From contig WOYE01000009.1 in NCBI GenBank assembly GCA_009740415.1, positions 558,001 to 622,000 of the forward strand: a stretch of 64,000 bases of DNA, in the 5' to 3' direction. The notes under the pieces were generated by a model. It had not been told where the DNA came from. It made no database searches and saw nothing but the letters and a program-made list of their open reading frames with translations. This document shows positions 33,784 through 41,661 of the stretch, in pieces. Made by a program: the position numbers and the translations under genes. Source of the DNA: Planococcaceae bacterium Storch 2/2-2 (GTDB lineage Bacteria > Bacillota > Bacilli > Bacillales_A > Planococcaceae). Every line of letters begins with the position of its first letter. The stretch's first letter is position 1.

Positions 33784-34366
33784 TTTTAATCCCTTTTCTA
33801 TTTAGCAAAATTCCAGTTAATAGCAGGCATCCTCCACCTAATATTGCAAAGATTATATACATATAATCTGATAAAAATGAGTAAGTAGCTGTTCCAAGAA
33901 CAATCAACCATAAGCCCATAAAAAAGATTGTCCTCGTTAAAACAATTCCCAATAATATATACAAGATAGAAATTAATAAAAAACTGTACAATGCAAGATG
34001 ATGAAATGAAAGTGGCAATAATTTAGAGCCAATAAGAAAAACAACTATATAAAGAATAAACAAGAATCCAATCCATAACATTTTAAATTGATTGTTCAGA
34101 AATTTGGGCATAGGATAGTTCCTTTTTTGCCTTAAAAAGATTATGCCAGAGAACAACCAACCAACTAGTGCAAGTAAAATCCAAGCCGTATTAATTACCG
34201 ATATTGATCCAGTAGAATTAATTAAAAAGCCAATGATCCATATACAGCCCCAAACAATAAAGTATGGTGCTGCTTGTTTTCCATAATCTCGTTCGTGATT
34301 TATTAATGTTTTTATATGGGATAAATTTTCTATAATTTCCCCGTTATCAATCGGATTTTTTTCCAA
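33776..34366 (-). CDS. Membrane protein of the winged-helix/CPBP operon
   Basis: The protein has 196 residues. After a cytoplasmic N-terminus of about 40 residues (NGEIIENLSHIKTLINHERDYGKQAAPYFIVWGCIWIIGF) come six membrane helices. Proteins of this form are regularly found before a small winged-helix regulator and may sense a membrane signal. A possible SigA promoter lies in the AT-rich region upstream (34370-34420, minus strand). No precise function can be given. Confidence 0.6.
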   Translation of the reverse strand: MEKNPIDNGEIIENLSHIKTLINHERDYGKQAAPYFIVWGCIWIIGFLINSTGSISVINTAWILLALVGWLFSGIIFLRQKRNYPMPKFLNNQFKMLWIGFLFILYIVVFLIGSKLLPLSFHHLALYSFLLISILYILLGIVLTRTIFFMGLWLIVLGTATYSFLSDYMYIIFAILGGGCLLLTGILLNRKGIKNE

Positions 34367-34490
34367 TATAATCCCCTCCTTCAGAGTACTCTGCGTAACA
34401 GAGTATAATATAACTCTACCTTCTTCATCAAGTCTATTTTGCCGTTTGTTGAAAAAAAGGTTGCGCCGTAGAAATCGTCATGTTAAATTT

Positions 34491-34511
34491 AAATAGTAAT
34501 CATTACGATTT
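34491..34511. promoter_or_regulatory. Zur box
   Basis: AAATAGTAATCATTACGATT plus one T fits the Bacillus Zur operator (AAATCGTAATNATTACGATTT) with a single mismatch. It lies 20 bases before the start of the CobW-type GTPase gene, so the gene should be induced under zinc starvation. Confidence 0.85.
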
Positions 34512-34530
34512 AAAAGAAAGAAGGGGTTAC

Positions 34531-35718
34531 ATGACGACGCACATTCCAGTGACGGTGTTGTCTGGCTATTTAGGAGCCGGGAAGACGACGTTACTGAATC
34601 ATTTGTTAAACAACCGGGAAGGAAAAAACTTTGCGGTGCTCGTAAACGACATGAGTGAAGTGAACATCGACGCCGATCTCGTCGCGCAAGGCAGTTCGTT
34701 CGAGCGGACGGAAGAGTCATTCGTCGAGCTATCGAACGGTTGCATTTGCTGTACGTTGCGGGAAGATTTATTGCACGCGGTCGAACGGTTGTCGCGCCAA
34801 GACGGATTGGACGGCATCATTATCGAGTCGACCGGCATTAGCGAGCCGATTCCAGTCGCTCAAACGTTTACGTATATGGACGAAGCGCTCGGCATCGATT
34901 TGTCGAGTCGTTGTCAACTCGATACGATGGTGACGGTCGTCGACGCGGCACGTTTTTGGAACGATTACCAGTCCGGTGAGACGCTGCTGGACCGAGCGGA
35001 AGCGGTCGATCGGTCGGATGATCGAGACATCGCCGACTTATTGCTCGATCAAATCGAATTTTGTAACGTTTTAATATTGAACAAAACCGATCTCGTCACG
35101 GAAGAACAATTGACGTTGCTCGAAGCGTTTTTACGCAAATTGCAGCCGCATGCGAAGCTCATCCGATCGACGCATAGTCGTGTGCCGCTCGACGAAGTCA
35201 TTCAAACGGGGCGCTTTAACTTTGACGACGCGTTGAACGATGCGGGCTGGATTCAAGAGCTCGAACGCGGTCCGGAGGCCCATACGCCGGAGACGGAAGA
35301 ATACGGCATCCATTCGTTCGTTTACCGCGAGCGCCGCCCGTTTCATCCGACTCGTTTTCGCGAGTGGTGCGACGACGTTCCGTTGTCGATCGTCCGGGCG
35401 AAAGGGTTCATTCACGTCGCGAACCACCCCGACGTTGCGATGACGATGAGCCAAGCGGGCGGAACGGTCAACATCGTCCCACAAGCGCATTGGCAAGCCG
35501 CTCTTCCAGACGAAGCGCTCCGTGCGATGCGCGAAGAAGACCCTCAGTTCGACGCCGACTGGGATGACGTGTTCGGCGACCGCATCAACGAAATCGTTTG
35601 GATCGGAATCAATATGGATGAAGCAATGATCCGCGCCTCACTCGACGCCTGCCTCGTCACAGACGACGAGTTGAACGCTCCCGCTTCATCGTTCGAACAA
35701 TGGATGGAAATGAATTAA
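34531..35718 (+). CDS. zagA: Zur-regulated CobW/COG0523 zinc GTPase (ZagA/YciC-like)
   Basis: The protein has 395 residues; ATG 34531 is chosen because an earlier ATG at 34480 would put the Zur box inside the gene. G3E GTPase motifs: SGYLGAGKTTLLNHLL (Walker A), the metal site NGCICCTLRED (CxCC), ESTGISEP and LNKTDL. The C-terminal CobW_C domain follows (IHSFVYRERRPFHPTRF). In B. subtilis the homologue ZagA delivers zinc to folate synthesis enzymes when zinc is scarce. Monocistronic with its own terminator. Confidence 0.88.
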   Translation: MTTHIPVTVLSGYLGAGKTTLLNHLLNNREGKNFAVLVNDMSEVNIDADLVAQGSSFERTEESFVELSNGCICCTLREDLLHAVERLSRQDGLDGIIIESTGISEPIPVAQTFTYMDEALGIDLSSRCQLDTMVTVVDAARFWNDYQSGETLLDRAEAVDRSDDRDIADLLLDQIEFCNVLILNKTDLVTEEQLTLLEAFLRKLQPHAKLIRSTHSRVPLDEVIQTGRFNFDDALNDAGWIQELERGPEAHTPETEEYGIHSFVYRERRPFHPTRFREWCDDVPLSIVRAKGFIHVANHPDVAMTMSQAGGTVNIVPQAHWQAALPDEALRAMREEDPQFDADWDDVFGDRINEIVWIGINMDEAMIRASLDACLVTDDELNAPASSFEQWMEMN

Positions 35719-35723
35719 TACGT

Positions 35724-35763
35724 GCGTCTAAACGATCCCCTACGTCGTTTAGGCGCTTTTTTT
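35724..35763 (+). terminator. Terminator of the zinc GTPase gene
   Basis: GCGTCTAAACGA pairs with TCGTTTAGGCGC over 12 positions (one G-U pair), followed by seven T. Confidence 0.88.
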
Positions 35764-35959
35764 CATCGAGCCGTCCCCGCTTCATCGGAAAACGCTGACC
35801 GACTCACTCGACGCCTTTCTTTTAAAAAAAGAGACCGCGTGCTGTAACATTTGGTGCGATGTAACAATGGTTCTGGGCTATTTAATTTCGAAGGATTATT
35901 AAACATTAAAAGATACTTTTGATGTTAGCATACAGACTTTAAAAGTACTGAAACTCCTA
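35764..35959. other. AT-rich region upstream of the RT-associated RNA
   Basis: No gene is seen. The G+C drops sharply at about 35870. A 17-base string at 35845-35861 resembles one at 37775-37791 beyond the RT gene (15 of 17 identical), and TACTTTT/AAAAGTA (about 35912-35946) forms an inverted repeat just before the promoter of the RNA. Confidence 0.4.
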
Positions 35960-35990
35960 ATGACCAATAATAAGGATTATATGTTATAAT
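35960..35990 (+). promoter_or_regulatory. Promoter of the RT-associated RNA
   Basis: Consensus TATAAT at 35985-35990. The best -35 match is ATGACC at 35960-35965 with a long 19-base spacer. Transcription would begin near 35997, at the first hairpin. Confidence 0.5.
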
Positions 35991-35996
35991 ATAGAA

Positions 35997-36240
35997 GCTT
36001 CTTAAGCATTGTTAAGAAGGAAGTGGGTTTCAAGGTTATCAACTAATTTGCTCTTACCTTGAGCAAGTCGGTGTGCGTATTTGAACACGCAGCTGATAAC
36101 CACAGATTCGACTGGACATGCGACGTCTAGTTGGAGAAGGATACTCATCATCGTTAGCAACTCCTTTATTATAGGATAACGTATTGTTTTAGAAACAATG
36201 AAGTGGTCGAGGGTAATCCCCGAACAAGTATGCTAGGAGG
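35997..36240 (+). ncRNA. Structured RNA upstream of a defence-type reverse transcriptase
   Basis: About 240 bases lie between a good -10 box and the RT start without a sense ORF; all three sense frames close early. Visible helices: CTTCTTAA/TTAAGAAG (35998-36019); a long-range 8-bp stem GGTTATCA (36034-36041) with TGATAACC (36094-36101) that encloses TTGCTC/GAGCAA and TGCGT/ACGCA hairpins; ATTGTTT/AAACAAT (about 36183-36199); and TCG-A-GGG/CCCCGA (about 36207-36223). No terminator separates it from the RT gene. By analogy with DRT2, DRT9 and retrons it may be the RT's template or cofactor. Confidence 0.6.
36004..36232 (-). other. Stop-free antisense frame with RBS and tandem ATG across the RT-associated RNA
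   Basis: On the minus strand one frame is open from the TAG at 36233-36235 to the TAA at 36003-36001, about 76 codons covering almost the whole RNA. Inside it AAGGAG stands nine bases before ATGATG (the first at about 36151), giving a 49-residue protein that begins MMSILLQLDVAC and ends THFLLNNA. TATAAT lies just upstream. Such an ORF would only be used if the RNA is copied into DNA or the antisense strand is transcribed. Chance is a serious alternative for a frame of this length. Confidence 0.3.
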
Positions 36241-36249
36241 TTTTCTGTC

Positions 36250-37665
36250 ATGAAACAGAGTAATGGGCCACAATCACTACAATTACATAGCCTTCCTAGC
36301 TCTTCTATTCAACAAGGTAGAGCGATCGATTGGGATCGCTATTCTTCGAAGAGTTACCTACACTTTGATCAACCGATAAATATTGAAAAGATTAAAGATA
36401 AAATTGAAGATCCTCAATGGGTGTCTAAGTATTCATTTTATCCTTTTATGCACTTTTCCTTAGTAATGAAGAGATTTCGAATGAAAGACGGCGTGAAACA
36501 GAAAGACCCAAAGGAAAGAGCAATTTTTTATGCGGCACATAAAGATCAATTTATTTATAAATACTATGGTGACTTATTAAACAATGCTTACAATGAGTAT
36601 GCGAAAAAATCCGGTATTGACGACGTTGCAATTGCTTATAGAAATAATAAAGGTAAAAGCAATATAGATTTTTCTTACGAGGTATTTGATTTTATTCTAA
36701 AGACTGAAGAATCGTATATTTTAGCAATCGATTTCAAAAGTTTTTTTGATACGATTGCGCATAAACCACTTAAGCAAAATATACAAAGAGTATTGAATAC
36801 GGATATGCTAGAAGAAGATTGGTATAAAGTGTATCGAAACACAACGAAGTTTAGTTATGTTCATATCCAAGATTATGAAGAGTTTTTGAAGGATAAATAT
36901 GACATCAAATATTTCAAGAAGTGTCGAAAAGATAAAAACAAGGGTCTCAAAATTACTCCTGCAGAATTTAGAAATTTTAAAAAGAGAGAGACGATCGTAT
37001 CTGCAGGGAGTAGTGGTCACCGAAAAGTGATTCAGAGGAATGGAAAGAGTTACGGTATTCCTCAGGGATCGGGGATGAGTGCGGTTTGTTCCAATGTATT
37101 ACTTATAGATTTTGATTATGATTTACTAGAGTGGGCACGTAATAATTCTGGGTTGTATAGAAGGTATTCAGATGATTTGATACTCGTAATTCCCGGTGCG
37201 GTGAGTAAACAGAGACGTGCAGAGATAGATGATGAGTTAGAGGCTATTTTTTCACGTTATGAATCGTTAGGTTTAGAAATTCAAAAAGAAAAAACGGTAA
37301 AGCGATTATACAAAGACAGAGAAATTACAAACGAGAACTCGGAAAAATCATCTTTGGATTATTTAGGATTCGTTTTAGATGGACGACAAGTTCGTCTGAG
37401 AGAGAAAAGTTTGTTTAAATATTATTCTAGAGCGTATAAAAAAGTTAAAGTTAGCAATAAAATTAGTTTAGCTACAGGAACACCACCACCCGTTAGGGAT
37501 TTGTATAATCTATATACTCATCTCGGTTGGCGACATCGAGGTTATGGGAACTTTATAACTTACGCATATAAAGCTCATAAGAAAATGAAAAAATTAAAAG
37601 TACAAAGCCATATTCGAGATCAAGTGAAACGCCATTGGCATAAAATTAATAAGCGTTTATTGTAA
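36250..37665 (+). CDS. Stand-alone reverse transcriptase, defence-associated (UG/DRT-like)
   Basis: The protein has 471 residues with AGGAGG nine bases before ATG. RT motifs: motif A AIDFKSFFDTI (Asp161), motif B GIPQGSGMSA (269-278), motif C RRYSDDLILV with YSDD at 306-309, and motif E LDYLGFVLDG (369-378). The N-terminus (YLHFDQPINIEKI) and the insert between A and B (about 190-260) are unlike group II intron maturases. There is no endonuclease, no intron domain and no retron VTG motif. The C-terminal 100 residues are helical and very basic. Position after a structured RNA, low G+C and isolation between housekeeping genes fit an anti-phage RT system. The exact UG type cannot be assigned by eye. 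Confidence 0.75.
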   Translation: MKQSNGPQSLQLHSLPSSSIQQGRAIDWDRYSSKSYLHFDQPINIEKIKDKIEDPQWVSKYSFYPFMHFSLVMKRFRMKDGVKQKDPKERAIFYAAHKDQFIYKYYGDLLNNAYNEYAKKSGIDDVAIAYRNNKGKSNIDFSYEVFDFILKTEESYILAIDFKSFFDTIAHKPLKQNIQRVLNTDMLEEDWYKVYRNTTKFSYVHIQDYEEFLKDKYDIKYFKKCRKDKNKGLKITPAEFRNFKKRETIVSAGSSGHRKVIQRNGKSYGIPQGSGMSAVCSNVLLIDFDYDLLEWARNNSGLYRRYSDDLILVIPGAVSKQRRAEIDDELEAIFSRYESLGLEIQKEKTVKRLYKDREITNENSEKSSLDYLGFVLDGRQVRLREKSLFKYYSRAYKKVKVSNKISLATGTPPPVRDLYNLYTHLGWRHRGYGNFITYAYKAHKKMKKLKVQSHIRDQVKRHWHKINKRLL

Positions 37666-37692
37666 AGGTGTAGTATATTATGCATTTATTTG

Positions 37693-37735
37693 AATTTAGC
37701 CACTCTTATTTATTAAGAGTAGGCTAATTTTTTAT
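37693..37735 (+). terminator. Terminator of the reverse transcriptase gene
   Basis: TTAGCC-ACTCTTA and TAAGAGT-A-GGCTAA form a 13-bp stem with one bulge, followed by six T. Confidence 0.85.
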
Positions 37736-37759
37736 GGAAATTATTTATTTTCGATAAGA

Positions 37760-37790
37760 TTGATAGAACGGTGATAACATTTGGTACAAT
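37760..37790 (+). promoter_or_regulatory. Promoter of glcDF
   Basis: TTGATA at 37760-37765 and an extended -10 TGGTACAAT at 37782-37790 (spacer 19). The same TTGGTACRAT element appears before several genes of the window. Confidence 0.5.
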
Positions 37791-37812
37791 GGAACGAAAA
37801 GGAGTGATTCAT

Positions 37813-39216
37813 ATGAAAACAGCAATCGAAGCGTTGCGACGAGGGATACCCGCTCAACGCGTGTTGACGGAACCGGCGGACGTCATGAGTTTTTCATTCG
37901 ATGCGTCGTTCGGGACGCATGCGCCGGATGTCGTCTGTCAGCCGTTGTCGACGGAAGAAGTCGTTCATATCGTCCAAGTTGCAAACGCTTACAATTTACC
38001 GATCGTACCGCGCGGACGAGGGACGTGTTTAAGCGGTGGGCCGCTTGCGGTGCACGGCGGCATCGTTCTCGATTTTTCGCTCTGGGATACGACGCTCGTC
38101 ATTTCACCGGACGATTTAACGGCGACGGTGTCACCCGGTGTGTTAACGAAAGCGATCGACGATGCGGCGAAAGCACACGGCCTCATGTATCCGCCTGACC
38201 CGAGTAGCTCGCACGTCGCGACGATCGGCGGCAATTTAGCGGAAAATGCCGGCGGTCCGAAAGGGTTGAAGTACGGGGTGACGAAAGATTACGTGTTAGG
38301 GCTTGAAATCGTCACCGCAGACGGTCGTGTCGTGCGAACGGGCGGCCAGACGGTGAAAAATGTGACCGGGTACGATTTGACGAAATTGATCGTCGGGTCG
38401 GAAGGGACGCTTGCGATCATTACGGAAGCGACGCTCCGCCTCATCCCGCGGCCACTCGCACAAAAAACGGCACTCGTCGTCTTCGATACGATCGTTGATT
38501 CAGGACGTGCCATTTCGAGCGTGTTAACGTCTGGCGTGTTGCCGTCGAAAATGGAAATTATGGACCGCGCGTGCATCCGGGCGGTCGAAGCGTATGAACC
38601 GCTCGGCTTACCGGTCGATGCGGCAGCCATTTTACTCGTCGAACTAGACGGCCATCCGCTCGCGCTCGAAGATGAAATGAAAATCGTGAAGGGGGCGTGC
38701 GAGTCGGTCGGCGCCCGTTCGATCACCATCGCACAGACGGAGGAAGAAGCGGCCGAGTTATGGTATGCGCGCAAACTCGTTTCGCCTGCGATCGTTCGGA
38801 TCAAACCGACGAAAATATCGGAAGATGCGACCGTTCCGCGCAGTCAAATTCCAGCGATGTTTGAAGCGCTCGAACGGATTCGTCACACGTACGACATCGA
38901 GCTCGTCATTTTCGGTCATGCGGGAGATGGCAATTTGCATCCGAACATTTTAGCCGATGCGCGCGACCCGGAAGAAATGAAACGGGTCGAACGAGCAGTG
39001 GAAGCGATTTTCGACGAAGCGCTCCGTCTCCGCGGCACGTTATCGGGTGAGCACGGCATCGGGACGATGAAAGCTCCTTTTTTAGCGAACGAGCTCGGAG
39101 AAGACGGCGTTTGGCTCATGAAACGGATGAAAGAAGCGTGGGATCCGAACGGGTTACTCAATCCGGGAAAATTGTTCGCACCACCGGGAACGAAGTTGGT
39201 GTTGCGCGATGAGTAA
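37813..39216 (+). CDS. glcD: Glycolate oxidase FAD-binding subunit GlcD
   Basis: The protein has 467 residues from ATG 37813 (AAAGGAGTG ahead). The FAD-binding PCMH domain shows VPRGRGTCLSGG, PPDPSSSHVATIGGNLAENAGGP and VKNVTGYDLTKLIVGSEGTL. The C-terminal FAD-oxidase domain has VIFGHAGDGNLHPNI and the flavin-contact GEHGIG. It oxidises glycolate (or D-lactate) to the 2-oxo acid. It overlaps the iron-sulfur subunit gene by eight bases; GlcE is absent, as usual in Bacilli. Confidence 0.9.
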   Translation: MKTAIEALRRGIPAQRVLTEPADVMSFSFDASFGTHAPDVVCQPLSTEEVVHIVQVANAYNLPIVPRGRGTCLSGGPLAVHGGIVLDFSLWDTTLVISPDDLTATVSPGVLTKAIDDAAKAHGLMYPPDPSSSHVATIGGNLAENAGGPKGLKYGVTKDYVLGLEIVTADGRVVRTGGQTVKNVTGYDLTKLIVGSEGTLAIITEATLRLIPRPLAQKTALVVFDTIVDSGRAISSVLTSGVLPSKMEIMDRACIRAVEAYEPLGLPVDAAAILLVELDGHPLALEDEMKIVKGACESVGARSITIAQTEEEAAELWYARKLVSPAIVRIKPTKISEDATVPRSQIPAMFEALERIRHTYDIELVIFGHAGDGNLHPNILADARDPEEMKRVERAVEAIFDEALRLRGTLSGEHGIGTMKAPFLANELGEDGVWLMKRMKEAWDPNGLLNPGKLFAPPGTKLVLRDE

Positions 39217-40465
39217 AGCGTACGATGCGACATTTGACTGCATTCAATGCGGGTATTGTTTACCGAGCTGTCCGACGTATGCGACGTTTCAAAAAGAGAC
39301 GCATTCGCCACGCGGGCGCATCCAACTCGTCAAGCTCGTCCACGAAGGGCGGTTGACGTACGAAAACATTCGCGAGTCGATGGAGCTTTGCCTCGGGTGC
39401 CGCGCGTGTGAAACGGCTTGTCCGACGGGCGTGCAGTACGGGGTCATTTTAACGGAGACGATCGATGCGTTAACGACGCGTCGCCGAGCGGCTCGTACAG
39501 AACGCGTCGCGCGTCAAATGGTATTTCGAAAGTTGTTGCCGAGTGCGCATCTTGGGCGGGTGCGACCGGTTATGGAGCGGGCAATTGCTGCTCGTTTACC
39601 GGAGCGCGCGCATGATTTTCGTCTGCTCGATCCGCTACCGGATGGCGCGAAAGCACTCGCTACCGTTTTGCCAAAACCGTTCGATACGCTTCGTGCGAGA
39701 GACGTTTCTCGACAGGACGGACGACCTGCGTACCGCGTCGCGTTTTTCAAAGGGTGTGTCATGGACGTCTTGTTTCATCACGTGAACGAACGGGCTGTCG
39801 CTCTACTCGAAGCGGGCGGGTGTGACGTCGTGATGACGGATGAAGCGACGTGTTGCGGAGCGCTTCAACGTCATGCGGGTGATGCGAGCGAGGCGAAGCG
39901 GTTAGCGAAACGAAACATCGCCGCCTTCGAAGCGCTCGATGTCGATTTCATCGTACAAGCGATCGGCGGGTGCGGGGCGAGTCTCGTCGAATACGATACG
40001 TTGTTCGAGCCGGGCAGCGCGTGGCACGAACGGGCGGTCCGTTTTACGAAACGGGTCCGTGACGTGAGCGAAGTCGTTTCGCTCCTTTCGATCGAATGGA
40101 CGCGTCCGATCAACCGACGCGTGACGTACCAACCGTCGTGTCATTTAACGAACGTGCAACGCGTTACGCGTGAACCGCGCGCCTTAATTGAGCAATTGCC
40201 GGGCGTGACGTTCGTCCCGATGGACGGAGCGGATCATTGTTGCGGCAGTGCCGGTATTTACAACGTGACGCAATACGACGCGTCGATGCGCATTCTCGAC
40301 GACAAAATGCCGAATGTGCTCGCCACATCGCCGGATCTCGTCGTCACGACGAACCCTGGGTGTCATTTGCAACTCGCGCTCGGTGCAAAACGAACCGGAG
40401 CTTCGTATGACGTCGTCCATCTCGTCGAATTGCTCGCTTATGCGGCCGGCTTGACCGACGATTGA
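39209..40465 (+). CDS. glcF: Glycolate oxidase iron-sulfur subunit GlcF
   Basis: The protein has 418 residues. Two 4Fe-4S ferredoxin motifs (CIQCGYCLPSCPTY and CLGCRACETACPTG) are followed by two CCG domains (CCGALQRHAG and CCGSAGIYN). It passes electrons from GlcD to the membrane quinone pool. The gene order GlcD-GlcF with overlap is the common two-subunit form. Confidence 0.9.
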   Translation: MSKAYDATFDCIQCGYCLPSCPTYATFQKETHSPRGRIQLVKLVHEGRLTYENIRESMELCLGCRACETACPTGVQYGVILTETIDALTTRRRAARTERVARQMVFRKLLPSAHLGRVRPVMERAIAARLPERAHDFRLLDPLPDGAKALATVLPKPFDTLRARDVSRQDGRPAYRVAFFKGCVMDVLFHHVNERAVALLEAGGCDVVMTDEATCCGALQRHAGDASEAKRLAKRNIAAFEALDVDFIVQAIGGCGASLVEYDTLFEPGSAWHERAVRFTKRVRDVSEVVSLLSIEWTRPINRRVTYQPSCHLTNVQRVTREPRALIEQLPGVTFVPMDGADHCCGSAGIYNVTQYDASMRILDDKMPNVLATSPDLVVTTNPGCHLQLALGAKRTGASYDVVHLVELLAYAAGLTDD

Positions 40466-40476
40466 TCGATGAATGC

Positions 40477-40521
40477 AAAAACGCATGAATCAAACGAATT
40501 TCGTTTGGTCCATGCGTTTTC
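40477..40521. terminator. Bidirectional terminator after glcF
   Basis: AAAACGCATG (40477-40486) pairs with CATGCGTTTT (40511-40520), extended inside by CAAACGAA/TTCGTTTG. Confidence 0.85.
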
Positions 40522-40552
40522 TGTTCGGCGATGTTCGTCCACTCGTTCACGT

Positions 40553-41527
40553 TTACGTCCGCGGCCAATGGAGGGTGAAAACGGGGCGGTCTTCGGAATC
40601 GGTCGTCACGTACACGCTGAGGCGCAAGGCGTGCGCGACATCGTAAATGTGGGCGAGCCCGAGTCCAGGAGTCGCTTGTTCGTGGTCGTCGTGATCGTCG
40701 AACAGTTGAATCCATCCTTCCGGCGCGACCGGTTTTCCGTTACTCCGGATCCGAAGGGTCGTCGCTTCATCGGTCGTTTCCGCTTCGAATGACAATTTGA
40801 ACGGACCGAGCGCCGACCGATTTTGAATCATTTGCTCGATCAACTGTTCGATCAAATACGTTAACTGTTTCGGGTCAGAAATGACCGTCACGTCGTCTGC
40901 ATCGATTCCGACGATCGCCTGCTGCGCGAGTAAAAACGGTTTATGGCGTTTGAGCGCCATTTCGGTCACTCGCTCAAGCGACGTTCGTTTCAACGTCGTC
41001 GGACGTCGGTCCCCGCCTTCGAGTCGGGCGACGTAGACGACTTCGTCGAGCAACGAATCGATTTGGTCGAACAACATTTCTTCTTGTTCGTTCGGAATGT
41101 CATCGGTCGCGCGGGCGAGTGTGCGGAGCGCCTCGAGCGGGGCTTCGATTTCGTGCGCCCATTTTTCGATGAAACGAATACGGGCGGCCGTCTGTTCGCG
41201 TACGTTTAACGAAAATCGCTTTTCTTCGCGTCTCATTTCTTCTGCGAGCTGTTGAAGCAAGCGCCCTTCAGCAAACGGGAGCGGCTCGATATCGACTAAA
41301 TAACGCCACGTTTGAGAAGGCGACGTTTCGTCGATCAACCGAAACAACCGCCGCCGTCGCCAAGCGTCTAACGCGAGGAGACCGAGGCCGAGTCCGATTA
41401 AGAAGAAGCCACTCGTCGTGACGACGGACCGCGGAACGTCTTGGGTCGTAAGCCATGCGAGTCCGATCGTACTCGCGAGTATGTAAATGAGAAGGCGTGG
41501 GATTTGGTCGACTACCCATTCTTTCAT
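40553..41527 (-). CDS. BceS-like sensor histidine kinase with degenerate ATP-binding boxes
   Basis: The protein has 324 residues from ATG 41527. Two N-terminal membrane helices (about 12-28 and 36-55) with almost no extracellular loop are typical of intramembrane-sensing kinases. The H-box is WAHEIEAPLEAL (His125). The expected N-box asparagine appears replaced (IEQMIQNRSALG), and the G1 box reads SNGKPV instead of DxGxG; the G2 box GLGLAHIYDVAHAL is kept. ATP binding may be weak or lost. No response regulator or ABC transporter is next to it. Confidence 0.75.
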   Translation of the reverse strand: MKEWVVDQIPRLLIYILASTIGLAWLTTQDVPRSVVTTSGFFLIGLGLGLLALDAWRRRRLFRLIDETSPSQTWRYLVDIEPLPFAEGRLLQQLAEEMRREEKRFSLNVREQTAARIRFIEKWAHEIEAPLEALRTLARATDDIPNEQEEMLFDQIDSLLDEVVYVARLEGGDRRPTTLKRTSLERVTEMALKRHKPFLLAQQAIVGIDADDVTVISDPKQLTYLIEQLIEQMIQNRSALGPFKLSFEAETTDEATTLRIRSNGKPVAPEGWIQLFDDHDDHEQATPGLGLAHIYDVAHALRLSVYVTTDSEDRPVFTLHWPRT

Positions 41528-41661
41528 AACGCGTTCACCTTTCTTTCTAATTGAAGTCATCCGTTCACCGATTCCCTTTTTTTAGACAATTGAACCTATT
41601 CGGTGAAACATCTGATTTTTCAGTTAATAAGGGGTACAATGGAGGGGGAAGGAGGGATCAT

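Noticed and set aside
36034-36101. tRNA-like element in the RNA before the reverse transcriptase
   Set aside because: The closing stem and two hairpins look cloverleaf-like at first, but there is no acceptor CCA geometry, no GGTTCRA T-arm and no anticodon arm of the right size.
36250-37665. Group II intron or retron as the source of the reverse transcriptase
   Set aside because: No intron domain V-like end, no maturase or endonuclease part, no retron VTG motif and no msr-msd arrangement with a conserved branching G could be found around the RT.
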